Below, piece after piece: positions 1 through 9,627 of a DNA stretch of 64,000 nucleotides (position 1 is the stretch's first letter; every line of letters begins with the position of its first letter). Source of the DNA: Kribbella flavida DSM 17836 (GTDB lineage: Bacteria; Actinomycetota; Actinomycetes; Propionibacteriales; Kribbellaceae); assembly GCF_000024345.1 (NCBI RefSeq), contig NC_013729.1:5208001-5272000 (forward strand). The letters are read 5' to 3'. The notes beneath the pieces are model-generated. The model had not been told where the DNA came from, did no database searches, and was given only the letters and a program-made list of their open reading frames with translations. The position numbers and the translations under genes were made by a program.

Positions 1-74
1 CCGGCGCGACCACGTCCTACGCCACCGGCGACGTGACCACCAGGGCCGGCTCCTTCACCGTGCGAACCTCCTGA
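1..74 (+). CDS. 3' end of an unidentified protein (partial)
   Basis: An open frame entering from the left edge ends with TGA at 72-74. The visible tail ends in SFTVRTS and is rich in Gly, Thr and Ser, which would fit the last beta-strand of a secreted or beta-sandwich protein. Too little is visible to assign a family. The next gene starts 100 bases downstream. Confidence 0.4.
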   Translation, partial: GATTSYATGDVTTRAGSFTVRTS

Positions 75-173
75 GAAGTTCCTCGTGGGTGCGTGTCCGG
101 TTCGGTCCGCGGTCATCGACGTTCCCGACGAGAGGCGCCACAGTGGTGTCACTGCACACGACGGGAGAGTCGC

Positions 174-590
174 ATGAAGTACATGATCCTCAGCTACGCC
201 ACCCAGCACGACTACGACGGGATGGCGGGCAAGGACACCGACGGGCCGGCCTGGACACCGGAGCAGTTCGCCGCGATGGGGGAGTTCATGCAGAAGTTCA
301 CCACCGAGCTGGCCGAGTCCGGCGAGCTCGTCGAGACCCGCGGGCTGGCGGCGCCGGCGCTGACCCGCAGGATCGGCTCCCGCAACGGCGAAGTGGTCGT
401 CACCGACGGCCCGTACGCGGAGACGCAGGAGGTGCTGGCCGGCTACTGGGTCGTCGAGTGCGACTCCCTCGACCGCGCCACCGAGATCGCCGCCCGGCTG
501 AACGAGACCCCGGCCCCCGAGCACGTCCGCGCCGCGGCGTACGCGGACATCCGGCCGCTCATGGAGCACCAGGAAGAGCTGCTCACCTGA
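174..590 (+). CDS. YCII/DGPF-domain protein, ECF42 partner
   Basis: This 138-residue protein has the YCII-related fold. It starts MKYMILSY and carries the characteristic TDGPYAET stretch (the DGPF signature) near residues 74-81. Proteins of this family recur beside group ECF42 sigma factors in actinobacteria, and one follows here after 36 bases on the same strand. The ATG at 174 was chosen because family members begin with this MKYM(L/I) strand; longer upstream reading lacks domain similarity. The biochemical role is unknown; a small-molecule-binding or signalling role next to the sigma factor is inference. Confidence 0.85.
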   Translation: MKYMILSYATQHDYDGMAGKDTDGPAWTPEQFAAMGEFMQKFTTELAESGELVETRGLAAPALTRRIGSRNGEVVVTDGPYAETQEVLAGYWVVECDSLDRATEIAARLNETPAPEHVRAAAYADIRPLMEHQEELLT

Positions 591-626
591 TCCGGGCCCG
601 ACCTCACCGGCTGACGCAGAGAGGAG

Positions 627-1856
<1,230 letters not shown>

Positions 1857-1939
1857 AGTAGCCGCCGCAGCCGAACGCCCAGCGGAGCACTGGCACCTGC
1901 CGTCAGCTGCTCGTTGCTGATTCGCGAGAGAAGCAGTGC

Positions 1940-2674
1940 CTACCCGGCCGGCCGGACGCTGGCGAAGACGGCCATGAGTCCAGGCGGCAGGCCGGCTACC
2001 CAGGCTGCGAACGACGGGGCGACGAAGAGGACCGAGGCGGTCAGCCGGTACTGCCCCGCACCGGTGATCTGCGCACCTACCTCGAAGGTTTGCCACTCAT
2101 CGGCGCGTGCCAGCAACGTCGCTCGGGCGGCGTCGATGTCCTGTCGCGACACTGCCGACTCGATGATCGTGAGTTCACCGTCAGCCAGACGCGACAGGAC
2201 TGCTGTCGCAACGTCCGGCTCCGGTCCCCCGGCGATGATCCGCAGTCGGCCGTCGTCCGTCCACCGGGTCCGGCACCACAACAGGCTCCCATCGCTCGTG
2301 AGCGCATCGATCGCGTGCCGCACCTCAGCGCTCAGTTCGGCCAGCCGGCCCTGGTGAATTCCGCTGCCGAGATCCTCGACCGGCATGGCCCACTCGCCGG
2401 GCCGCGGGAACCGAACCGAGCCGGCCAAGATTTGCCCCGCGCTCCAGCTCCCTTCGACCGTCAACAGCCCGTCAACGGCAGGCGGCGGGGCCAGCCCGGG
2501 CAACCTCAGCGGATCTTGCCGAACGCCGGAGAACTGCTGGACGGGATCAGACGACCGCCTGGCAAGTGCGAGCGCATAGTCTCCATCCGACCGAGTCAGC
2601 CAACCAAAAGCCCGAACCCGCATTCCGTCCGTGACGACCATGGCTTCCACGTCCGCTGGCACGCGACAAATCAT
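1940..2674 (-). CDS. hypothetical protein (244 aa)
   Basis: A 244-residue soluble protein with no family I recognise. No signal peptide or membrane span is visible. The N-terminal half has short beta-strand-like segments (RVRAFGWLTRSDGDYALAL), and the C-terminal half ends in a hydrophobic SVLFVAPSFAAWVAGLPPGLM stretch interrupted by turns. Base composition is somewhat less GC-rich than neighbouring housekeeping genes. It starts 21 bases downstream of the frameshifted secreted-peptide gene on the same strand, so the two may be co-transcribed. Confidence 0.6.
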   Translation of the reverse strand: MICRVPADVEAMVVTDGMRVRAFGWLTRSDGDYALALARRSSDPVQQFSGVRQDPLRLPGLAPPPAVDGLLTVEGSWSAGQILAGSVRFPRPGEWAMPVEDLGSGIHQGRLAELSAEVRHAIDALTSDGSLLWCRTRWTDDGRLRIIAGGPEPDVATAVLSRLADGELTIIESAVSRQDIDAARATLLARADEWQTFEVGAQITGAGQYRLTASVLFVAPSFAAWVAGLPPGLMAVFASVRPAG

Positions 2675-2695
2675 ACGCTGAACTCCCGTCAGGAG

Positions 2696-3003
2696 TCAGG
2701 GCTGGCGATTGCCGGTGAACCAACTACCGCCTCCTCCACCGCCTCCCCCGCCACCGCTGCCTTCACTGACGAAATAGATATCCATGTTGTACTTCCGCTG
2801 AGAGCTCCGTTTCCAGCATCGAAAGGCGCTCACATTGTTCCACCTGAGGACGTTGTTTTCGCCATGGAAACACAGGCTGCGTGCGAAGAGAAGTAGTCGT
2901 GATAGTACTCGTGATGCCAGTCCGCAGCAGCCGGCGTAACCGTCGCGGCCGGCACTCCTGCGGAGAGAACGAAGGTGCTCGCCACTCGCACGGAAAGCTT
3001 CAT
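2696..3003 (-). pseudogene. small secreted protein with apparent frameshift and poly-glycine tail
   Basis: An ATG at 3003, preceded by GGAG, opens a signal-peptide-like sequence (MKLSVRVASTFVLSAGVPA, then an AAA-D cleavage-like site near residue 28) followed by HHEYYHDYFSSHAACVSM. This frame stops at 2832-2830, giving 57 residues. A second frame stays open through the same region to TGA at 2698-2696. It encodes a Cys/Trp/Asn-rich segment (NNVLRWNNVSAFRCWK) and then ten consecutive glycines written with four different codons, ending FTGNRQP. A shift between the frames near 2840-2900 would give a secreted protein of about 100 residues. It could be a true frameshift, a sequencing error, or programmed frameshifting. 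The family is unknown. Confidence 0.45.
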
Positions 3004-3274
3004 GAACTCAGCTCCGGCCTTGAATCGGGAATATCACCTCGTTTACATGGTGAGCATTTCGCGTCAGTCAACGAAATTGCATGTTCCTGCAGCTCGGAAG
3101 GCTCCCACCGAGGAACAAGCACCGCCCACCCGCTAACCACCACGACGATCGCCTTCCGATGACCATTCACGCGCTGCGACCTGGTGTTCACCTTCACTGT
3201 CGTCTCTGCAGCACGCATCTCTTACCGGATTGAGCTCGATGCGACATACCTGAACGTGACCTGGGCAGCGAAGG

Positions 3275-3844
3275 TCAGTGGTTGGTTGCCGGGAGCGCCT
3301 TCTTGAGCATCGTCCGGATGTGGTGCGGGTCGGCGTCGCGATCGTCGAGCAGAATCGCGGTGCACAGCCCGTCGCAGAGGGCGACGAAGCTTTCGACGAC
3401 GTCCGGGTCGTCCGTTCGGGTTCGGGCGAGTTCCGCCACCATGTCGCGCCAGCCGCGCGCTGCGGGGCGCAAGGCGGGGCGGCGGGCCGCCAGGCTCGAC
3501 AGCTCGCGCTCGGCGAGGGCGCGCTCGCGGCCTGGCCCCGACGAGTCGGCGATCAGCTGGGCGAGGCCGTCGAGAGGGTCGTCCTCGGAGTCGATGAGTT
3601 CGCGGATGTGGTCGGTGTAGCTGTCGGTGATGCTGGTCAAGGCGGCGACCAGCAGGTCGTCGAGCGTGGCGAAGTAGTAGAGAGTCAGGCTGGTGGTGAT
3701 GCCTGCCTCTTTGGCGACGGTCCGATGAGTCACGCCCGCGGCACCGTCGCGGCGGACGATCGTAAGCGTCGCCTCGATGATCTGGGCCCGGCGGCGGTGA
3801 CCCCGCACTTTGCGCCCGTCCACCGGGTCGTGCTCATCCGCCAT
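3275..3844 (-). CDS. TetR-family transcriptional regulator
   Basis: A 189-residue TetR-type repressor. The N-terminal helix-turn-helix occupies roughly residues 15-65 (QIIEATLTIVRRDG, then TVAKEAGITTSLTLYYFATLDDLL), followed by an all-helical ligand-binding domain. It begins 12 bases after the stop of the upstream MFS efflux gene on the same strand, so the two form an operon. By analogy with QacR/LfrR-type systems it probably represses its own operon and responds to a pump substrate; the inducer is unknown. Confidence 0.85.
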   Translation of the reverse strand: MADEHDPVDGRKVRGHRRRAQIIEATLTIVRRDGAAGVTHRTVAKEAGITTSLTLYYFATLDDLLVAALTSITDSYTDHIRELIDSEDDPLDGLAQLIADSSGPGRERALAERELSSLAARRPALRPAARGWRDMVAELARTRTDDPDVVESFVALCDGLCTAILLDDRDADPHHIRTMLKKALPATNH

Positions 3845-3856
3845 TCGCCACCGTCC

Positions 3857-5410
3857 TCACCGATCGTCGCCGCTCACGCGGGTCGAGGCTATCGGCTCCG
3901 TCCCGGCGTCGGCGCCACCGATCGGGCGGATGTGGCGCAGCGTCCGCAAGCAAGCGACCGAGGCCCCGGCGATTCCGGCTCCCGCGGCGATCGCGGCGAG
4001 GTTGAGTCCGTGGCTGAACGCATCCTGCGCGAGCCGGAGAGCTCCCGCCGGCAACTGATCGGCCACGGACGCCGCGCCGGAGAGGCTGTCGCCGTAGGAC
4101 TCAGCCACGACTCCGGTCAGGCCGGACTGATCTTCGACCGCCGTCCGGTAGACCGCCGTGGTGAGGCTTCCCAGCAGCGCGACTCCGGCCGCGACGCCGA
4201 GTTCCTGCGCGGTCTCCGACAGCGCGGCGGCTGCACCGGATCTCTCCGACGGCGCCGCACCGACGACGATGTCGGTCCCCAGGGCGGCGATGACTCCGAG
4301 GCCGAGATAGAGAAACCCGAAGCCGACAACCACACTCAGCCGGCTGTCCGTACCGGCCAAGGCAAGCAGAACGTATCCGACCAGCGAGAGCGCGAGGACG
4401 GAGCCCATCACGACCCCCGGCGGGAAGCGAGTGGCGATGAGCGGCGCACCGATGCCGCCGATCAGCATGGCCAGCGCCGGTGGCACCATCCACAAGCCGG
4501 CTGCCGTGGGCGACAGGCCGCCGACCAGCTGCAGGTGCTGGGTGATCAGGAACATCATTCCGCCGAAGCCGACCAAGCCGATCAGCAGGACCGACAGCGC
4601 GGTGGAGAAGGCCCGGTTGGCGAAGAGCCTGATGTCCAGCAGCGGCTCCTGCAACCGCAGCTGACGACGGACGAACGCGACCGCCGAGCCGGCACCAAGA
4701 AGAACAGCGGCCCCTGCCTGGACGTCGACGCCGTGCGCGGCGAGGTGCTTGATCGCGTAGATGATCGGCAGCATCGCCGCCAGCGACAGCCCGACGCTCG
4801 GCAGGTCGAGCCGGCCGGCCTCGGTCCGGAACTCCGGCAACAACCTGGGGGCGGCCACCAGCACGATCACGCTGACGGGGACCGCGATCAGGAAGGCCGC
4901 ACCCCACCAGAAACTGGCAGCCAGGGCCCCGCCCACGACCGGCCCGGCCGCCATGCCCAGCGCGAACACCGTCGCCCAGGCACCGATCGCCACCGCCCGC
5001 TGCCGCGCGTCGCTGAACATGTTGCTGATCAAGGACAAGGTGGACGGCATCAGCGTCGCCCCGGCCACGCCCAGCAGCGCCCGCGCGACGATCAGCCAGA
5101 GAGCGCTCGGGGCGAACGCCGCCAGCACCGACGCCGCGCCGAAGGCAGCCACGCCGATCATCAACAGGCGCCGGCGTCCGATCCGGTCGCCCAGCGTTCC
5201 CATCGTGATCAGGAACCCCGCGATGAGGAAGCCGTAGGCGTCCATGATCCACAACGTCTCGGTCGCGCTGGGCCGCAGATCCGCAGCCAGGCTCGGAACG
5301 AGCAGATACAACGCCGTGACGTCGAGCCCCAGCAGGACCGTCGGCAACGCCAACACCCCGAACCCGGCCCACTCGCGCCACCCAGCACGCGCCGCCGCTG
5401 CTGTCCCCAT
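3857..5410 (-). CDS. MFS drug-efflux transporter, DHA2/EmrB-QacA type
   Basis: A 517-residue, 14-span proton-antiport efflux permease of the DHA2 family. Seen: the loop 2-3 motif GTLGDRIGRRRLL near residue 72, an Asp in helix 1 (LLGLDVTALYLLVPSLA), and the antiporter motif-C-like GMAAGPVVGGAL near 150. Length matches SmvA/LfrA-like pumps. It acts in the cytoplasmic membrane, probably exporting hydrophobic cationic compounds. It is the first gene of an operon with the TetR gene 12 bases downstream. The ATG at 5410 fits the helix-1 position. Confidence 0.88.
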   Translation of the reverse strand: MGTAAAARAGWREWAGFGVLALPTVLLGLDVTALYLLVPSLAADLRPSATETLWIMDAYGFLIAGFLITMGTLGDRIGRRRLLMIGVAAFGAASVLAAFAPSALWLIVARALLGVAGATLMPSTLSLISNMFSDARQRAVAIGAWATVFALGMAAGPVVGGALAASFWWGAAFLIAVPVSVIVLVAAPRLLPEFRTEAGRLDLPSVGLSLAAMLPIIYAIKHLAAHGVDVQAGAAVLLGAGSAVAFVRRQLRLQEPLLDIRLFANRAFSTALSVLLIGLVGFGGMMFLITQHLQLVGGLSPTAAGLWMVPPALAMLIGGIGAPLIATRFPPGVVMGSVLALSLVGYVLLALAGTDSRLSVVVGFGFLYLGLGVIAALGTDIVVGAAPSERSGAAAALSETAQELGVAAGVALLGSLTTAVYRTAVEDQSGLTGVVAESYGDSLSGAASVADQLPAGALRLAQDAFSHGLNLAAIAAGAGIAGASVACLRTLRHIRPIGGADAGTEPIASTRVSGDDR

Positions 5411-5833
5411 GCCAGTCTCCGATCAAATTGAACGAACGTACTAGTTGTACCATCGTCCAAGATGTGACGTGAAGGCAGAGTGCACCGAAGCGAAAGCGGT
5501 TCCCTGCACCGGCGGCTACCTGACGGGCTGGGCTGGTGAGCGGTCGCGCGGACGCCGCCGACGAAGCGCTTGACGGCCGACTACGGCCCGGGCCGTCGAA
5601 CCCGGGCCTTCATTCGGGCCTTCGTTCGGGCGTTGGCTGCTGCCCGTCGGCCGCGGCAACTGCTTCGCGGGCCGGCCTGCCGCCGTCCCGTACGGACGGC
5701 GTGCTGATCGGTGCGGTCGTCGGCACCGCTTCGCCGCCCGGGCCGGCTGCCTGCATGGGACCCACCGCCCGGGCCGGAGCCGCCGGCCCGGGGCCGGACC
5801 CGCCGGCTCCGCGGGCGGCGGGTCGGGCCGGGG
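5411..5833. other. non-coding gap between the efflux operon and ddl
   Basis: I see no gene in this stretch. It contains the candidate operator described above, a 12-base tandem motif (CGGGCCTTC plus three bases) repeated about 2.5 times from 5603, and a GC-only hairpin at 5768-5792 (CCCGGGCCGG, 5-base loop, CCGGCCCGGG). The hairpin lies just beyond the ddl stop and could act as its terminator, although no T-run follows. Confidence 0.6.
5438..5450. promoter_or_regulatory. candidate TetR operator upstream of the efflux operon
   Basis: A GTAC-N5-GTAC inverted element containing the palindrome ACTAGT lies 28 bases before the efflux start codon, in AT-rich sequence unlike its surroundings. Position and symmetry suit an operator for the operon-encoded TetR protein, but no family consensus can be checked here. 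Confidence 0.35.
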
Positions 5834-6967
5834 TCAGCGCAGGCCGGTGGGGCGGGTCTGGGCGAGGGTGAGCAGGTGGTCGACCAGCGACGGGTAGTCC
5901 ATACCGGACGCGGCCCACAACCGCGGGAACATGCTGGTCGGGGTGAACCCGGGCATCGTGTTGATCTCGTTGATGAGCACCCGGCCGTCCTCGTCGACGA
6001 AGAAGTCGACGCGGGCCAGGCCTTCGCCCTCGATCGCGTCGAAGGCGGTCAGCGCCTTGGCGCGGATCTCGGCGGCGATCTGCTCGGGCAGGTCGGCGGG
6101 CACCGACAGCGCGGTGTACTGCTCGCCCTCCGGCAGGTACTTGGTCTCGAAGTCGTAGAAGTCGTGCCCGCCGCCCGACACCGCGACCTCGCCGCAGACG
6201 CTGACCTGAGGCAGTCCGCCGTTCAGGCCGCCGAGCACGCCGACCTCGATCTCGCGCGGGTTCTTCACCGACGCCTCGACGATGACCTTGGGGTCGTGCG
6301 CGCGGGCTTCGGCGATCGCGGCGTCGAGCTCGTCGAGGCTGGTCACCTTGCTGATGCCGAGGCTGGAACCACCGCGGGCCGGCTTCACGAACACCGGGTA
6401 GCCGAGCTGGTCGACCGCGGTCCGGCAGGCCTGCGGGTCGCGGGTCCAGTCGCGGTCGCGGATGACGACGTACGGGCCGACCTCGAGGCCGGCGGCGGCG
6501 AAGACGACCTTCATGTAGTGCTTGTCCATCCCGACCGCACTGGCCAGCACGCCGGAGCCGACGTAGCGAATGTCGGACATCTCCAGCAGGCCCTGCAGCG
6601 TGCCGTCCTCGCCCCACGGGCCGTGCAGCAGCGGGAAGACCACGTCGACCTCGCCGAGCGTGCTCGGTACCTGGTCCGGCTCGGACACGACCAGCTCGCG
6701 GTCGGCGCCGAACAGCACCGGCGCCGCGGTCACGTCGACCTCGGGCAGCTTGCCGTCGGTGATCGACAGCCGGTCCGGGTCGGCGCTCTCCAGCACCCAG
6801 TGCCCGCTGGTGGTGATGCCGACCGGGACCACGTCGTACTTGTCCCGGTCGATCGCCTGCAGCACGTTCGCCGCGGTGATGCAGGAGATGGCGTGCTCGC
6901 TCGACCGGCCACCGAAAACGACGGCGACGCGGGGCTTGCCTTTTTCGTCCCTCGAGAACTCACTCAC
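5834..6967 (-). CDS. ddl: D-alanine--D-alanine ligase
   Basis: A 377-residue ATP-grasp enzyme that joins two D-Ala with ATP hydrolysis to supply the peptidoglycan stem dipeptide in the cytoplasm. Seen: N-terminal VAVVFGGRSSEH, the HGPWGEDGTLQG substrate loop, VKPARGGSSLGISKV in the ATP-grasp domain, and the metal-binding end FFVDEDGRVLINEINTMPGFT. Length and motif order are normal. In many actinobacteria ddl sits directly after gpsA; here about 11 kb separates them. The ATG at 6967 places VAVVFGG at the expected distance. Confidence 0.95.
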   Translation of the reverse strand: MSEFSRDEKGKPRVAVVFGGRSSEHAISCITAANVLQAIDRDKYDVVPVGITTSGHWVLESADPDRLSITDGKLPEVDVTAAPVLFGADRELVVSEPDQVPSTLGEVDVVFPLLHGPWGEDGTLQGLLEMSDIRYVGSGVLASAVGMDKHYMKVVFAAAGLEVGPYVVIRDRDWTRDPQACRTAVDQLGYPVFVKPARGGSSLGISKVTSLDELDAAIAEARAHDPKVIVEASVKNPREIEVGVLGGLNGGLPQVSVCGEVAVSGGGHDFYDFETKYLPEGEQYTALSVPADLPEQIAAEIRAKALTAFDAIEGEGLARVDFFVDEDGRVLINEINTMPGFTPTSMFPRLWAASGMDYPSLVDHLLTLAQTRPTGLR

Positions 6968-7036
6968 CGGCTCGACGATAGCGGCACGTCGGTCAGCCGC
7001 TGACCGGGGATTGGTAAAGATGTCTTCAGATTGCTG

Positions 7037-8038
7037 TCAGTAGCGACCGTGCGGCGCGCACCCCCGCGGCAGGTTCCAGCCCAGGACGGCGGTCACCCGG
7101 CCGTCGGAGACGTAGTGCGCCAAGAACTTCCCTTCGTCCGGATCGCCCTGGACGACCACCAACCGCGCGTCCGGCGGCACCACGCCGTACACCTGGAGCT
7201 TGGCGCCGTACTGGTCGGTCCAGAAGTACGGCACCGGGTCGAACAAGACCTCCTGCCCCAGGATTCGCCGGGCTGCGCACAGCGCCTGCTCGGTCGCGTT
7301 GAACCGGCGCTCCAGCCGCAGCGACGTCCCGAAGCGCCGACTGGTCCACCGAGCGACATCACCCGCGGCATGGACGCCGTCAGGCGCCTCATCGCAGAGC
7401 ACACCATCGCCACACGGCAGTCCGGACGACTCCAGCCACCCGGTCGCAGGCCTGGAGCCGACTGCGACCAGCACAACGTCAGCCTTCAGGACACACCCGT
7501 CCGCCAGCTCAACCCCGAGCTGCACAGCCCCAGATCGACCAGCCTCACCTCGCACCCGAGCTGGCGAGCAGCCGCCGCCGTCTCCGACCCCAGGAAGCCG
7601 GCCCCACGACGACCACAGACGACGCCTCCAGCAACGACTTCCGCAGCGCCACCGCATCGTCCAGCGTCCGCAGCACATGTACGCCGGCCAGGTGATGCCC
7701 ATCGCTCAGCTGAACCGGCTGCACGCCAGTGGCGATCACCAGGTGGTCGTACTCGTGCTGCTCCCCGGTCGACAACTCCACCACCCACTCACCGAGATCC
7801 ATCAGCCCCCGAGCACCAGGTCGATGCCCTGCTCCGAGTACGCCGTACTCGGGCCGAAGCTGGTTCGCTCCACCGGCCAGCTGCCGAGCAGGACCTGTTT
7901 CGACAGCGGCGGCCGGTCGTACGGCAGGTGGGGTTCGTCGCCGATCACCGTGATCGCTCCGGTGAACCCCTCGCGGCGCAGCGTCTGGGCGGTCGTGGAG
8001 CCCGCGGCTGAGGCTCCGACGACGACAACGCGTTCCAT
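7037..8038 (-). pseudogene. decayed FAD-dependent ferredoxin reductase
   Basis: The ATG at 8038 overlaps the ferredoxin stop (TGATG) and opens a perfect FAD-binding start (VVVVGASAAG, HLPYDRPPLSKQVLL). Reading then breaks three times. An in-frame TGA at 7804-7802 is followed by continuation in another frame (LGEWVVELSTGEQHEYDHLVIATG). A one-base loss near 7604 turns the NAD Rossmann GAGFLG out of frame. Near 7523-7533 a deletion of roughly 40 codons plus a frame change leads to LGVELADG. The last part (AAGDVARW, YFWTDQYGAKLQVYGV) is well conserved to the stop at 7037. Intact members are about 400 residues and feed electrons from NAD(P)H to the ferredoxin. Several independent lesions favour a pseudogene over sequencing error. 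Confidence 0.85.
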
Positions 8039-8229
8039 CACTCGCTCAGCAGGATCGCCCGCGCCGGGCAGAGCAGCGCCGCCTCGCGGGTGGCGGCGTA
8101 CTCGTCGGCCGACGGCGTGCGCCGCAGGATCGCGACCCCGTCCTCGTCCCGCTGGTCGAACACCTCCGGCGCCACCAGCACGCACTGACCGGCCGCGACG
8201 CAGCTCTCCTGGTCGATCTCGACGTCCAT
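8038..8229 (-). CDS. 3Fe-4S ferredoxin, P450 electron donor
   Basis: A 63-residue ferredoxin starting MDVEIDQESC. The cluster ligands are visible as C-x5-C (CVAAGQC, residues 10 and 16) and a C-terminal CPA near residue 54, the three-cysteine pattern of actinobacterial 3Fe-4S ferredoxins that serve CYP enzymes. Its start overlaps the P450 stop and its stop overlaps the reductase start, so the three cistrons are translationally coupled. It should pass electrons to the P450; since the adjacent reductase is broken, another reductase must supply them if the system is active. Confidence 0.9.
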   Translation of the reverse strand: MDVEIDQESCVAAGQCVLVAPEVFDQRDEDGVAILRRTPSADEYAATREAALLCPARAILLSE

Positions 8230-9503
8230 CAGCTCGCCTCCGCGTCCTCGGCTCGATCCCGCTCGCCCTCGGCTCCGTCCCGGTCCCAGGTCACCGGCAG
8301 CGCCGTCACGCCGTACACCAGCGCGTCGTGCTTGAACCGGAGCTGCTCGAACGGCACCGCGAGCCGCAACGTCGGGATCCGCCGGAACAGCCGGGTGTAG
8401 ACCTCGGCCAGCTCGACCCGGGCAAGCTGTTGCCCCAGGCACTGATGCGGCCCGAACCCAAAGGCCAGGTGGGTCGACGCCTTCCGGGTCAGGTCGATCC
8501 GGTCGGGATCCGGGAAGACCGACTCGTCCCGGTTGCCGGCCGACAGCGCAGCGACCAGGTACTCCCCCGCCTTCACCGTCTCCGCGCCGATCGGCAGGTC
8601 CTCCAGCACATGCCGGAACAGGCCGAACTGCACCACCGAGAGGTAGCGCAGCATCTCCTCAACGGCGGTCGGCGCGAGCTCGGGGTTGTCCCGCAGCTGC
8701 TGCAACTGCTCGGGATTGCGCAGCAGCGCCAGCGTGCTGAGCGCGATCATGTTGGCCGTCGTCTCATGGCCGGCGATCAGCAGCGTGTTGCCGATCGACA
8801 CCAGCTCCGGCACGGTCAGCGGAGCGCCCTGGTCCTCGGCGCGGGTGATCAGCCGGGACAGCAGGTCGTCAGTCCGCTCGGCCTGCTTGGCCATCACCAG
8901 CCGGGCCATGTACTCCTGCAGCTGCTCACTGGTCGCCTGCATCTCCTGCTGCGTTCGGTTCACCGCCAGCAACAGCGCGGACCAGCGCTGGAACTGGTCC
9001 CGGTCGCTGTACGGGACGCCGAGCAGCTCGCAAATCACCAGTGACGGGATCGGCAGCGCGAACTGCTCGACCAGATCGACCGGGCCGTCCGACGCCAGCA
9101 TCGCGTCCAGGTGCTGCTCGATCAGGTCGACGATGCGCGGCCGCAACGCCTGCACCCGCTTCACCGTGAACTCGCTGGTGAGGAGGCGGCGCAGGTGGGC
9201 GTGCCGGGCGCCGTCGTTCTGCAGGATCGAGCCGGATTCGACCTCACGCTCCAGGTCCGCCTCGGGCACCGCGTGGGCCGAGGGCGCGGACCGCGAACTC
9301 AGCCGCGGGTCGCTGAGCACCTCGCGGACCTCGGCGTACCGGCTGACCACCCAGACGTCCACGCCGAGCGGGGTGGACACCTTGGCCGGCTGCTCGCCCG
9401 CCAGCAGATCGGCGTACCCGGTGGCAGGGTCGAACGGGCAGCCGCTCGGCCGGGTCACCGGGAAGTCGGCGAGCGGCTCGGTGCGGGCAGGTGTCTCGGT
9501 CAT
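8229..9503 (-). CDS. cytochrome P450 (CYP105/CYP107-like)
   Basis: A 424-residue soluble bacterial class I P450 monooxygenase. Seen: the I-helix oxygen-binding motif LIAGHETTAN near residue 238, the K-helix ExxR (EEMLRYL) near 275, and the heme loop FGFGPHQCLGQQLA near 345, with Cys as thiolate ligand. The ATG at 9503 (MTETPAR) is chosen over an upstream start because GGGGG lies 6 bases before it. It heads a coupled P450-ferredoxin-reductase operon and is divergent from a TetR gene. The substrate cannot be told from sequence. Confidence 0.93.
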   Translation of the reverse strand: MTETPARTEPLADFPVTRPSGCPFDPATGYADLLAGEQPAKVSTPLGVDVWVVSRYAEVREVLSDPRLSSRSAPSAHAVPEADLEREVESGSILQNDGARHAHLRRLLTSEFTVKRVQALRPRIVDLIEQHLDAMLASDGPVDLVEQFALPIPSLVICELLGVPYSDRDQFQRWSALLLAVNRTQQEMQATSEQLQEYMARLVMAKQAERTDDLLSRLITRAEDQGAPLTVPELVSIGNTLLIAGHETTANMIALSTLALLRNPEQLQQLRDNPELAPTAVEEMLRYLSVVQFGLFRHVLEDLPIGAETVKAGEYLVAALSAGNRDESVFPDPDRIDLTRKASTHLAFGFGPHQCLGQQLARVELAEVYTRLFRRIPTLRLAVPFEQLRFKHDALVYGVTALPVTWDRDGAEGERDRAEDAEAS

Positions 9504-9535
9504 CAGAACCCCCGAAATTCTGGTCGGCAACTGGC

Positions 9536-9565
9536 AGTGACTACCATATGACTGTATGTGTCACT
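9536..9565. promoter_or_regulatory. palindromic operator between the P450 operon and tetR
   Basis: An inverted repeat AGTGAC-N18-GTCACT encloses a second inverted repeat CATA-N6-TATG. It lies between the divergent P450 and TetR genes, in unusually AT-rich sequence. This is the layout expected for a TetR operator that controls both promoters. The match to a specific regulator is inferred from position only. Confidence 0.6.
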
Positions 9566-9627
9566 TTGCGTCACCGCCGGGCGCGTCGCGTGTAGGCTTC
9601 CGGCTGTTGGCGGCCGAGGGGGTTGGC

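Noticed and set aside
3000..3218. A 72-codon minus-strand frame before the secreted peptide
   Set aside because: It ends inside the start of the frameshifted secreted gene, has no ribosome site and no recognisable pattern.
3278..5431. A 717-codon open frame on the plus strand
   Set aside because: It is antisense to the TetR and MFS genes and is Arg/Asp/Gln/Gly-rich without domains, as expected from the complement of GC-biased coding DNA.
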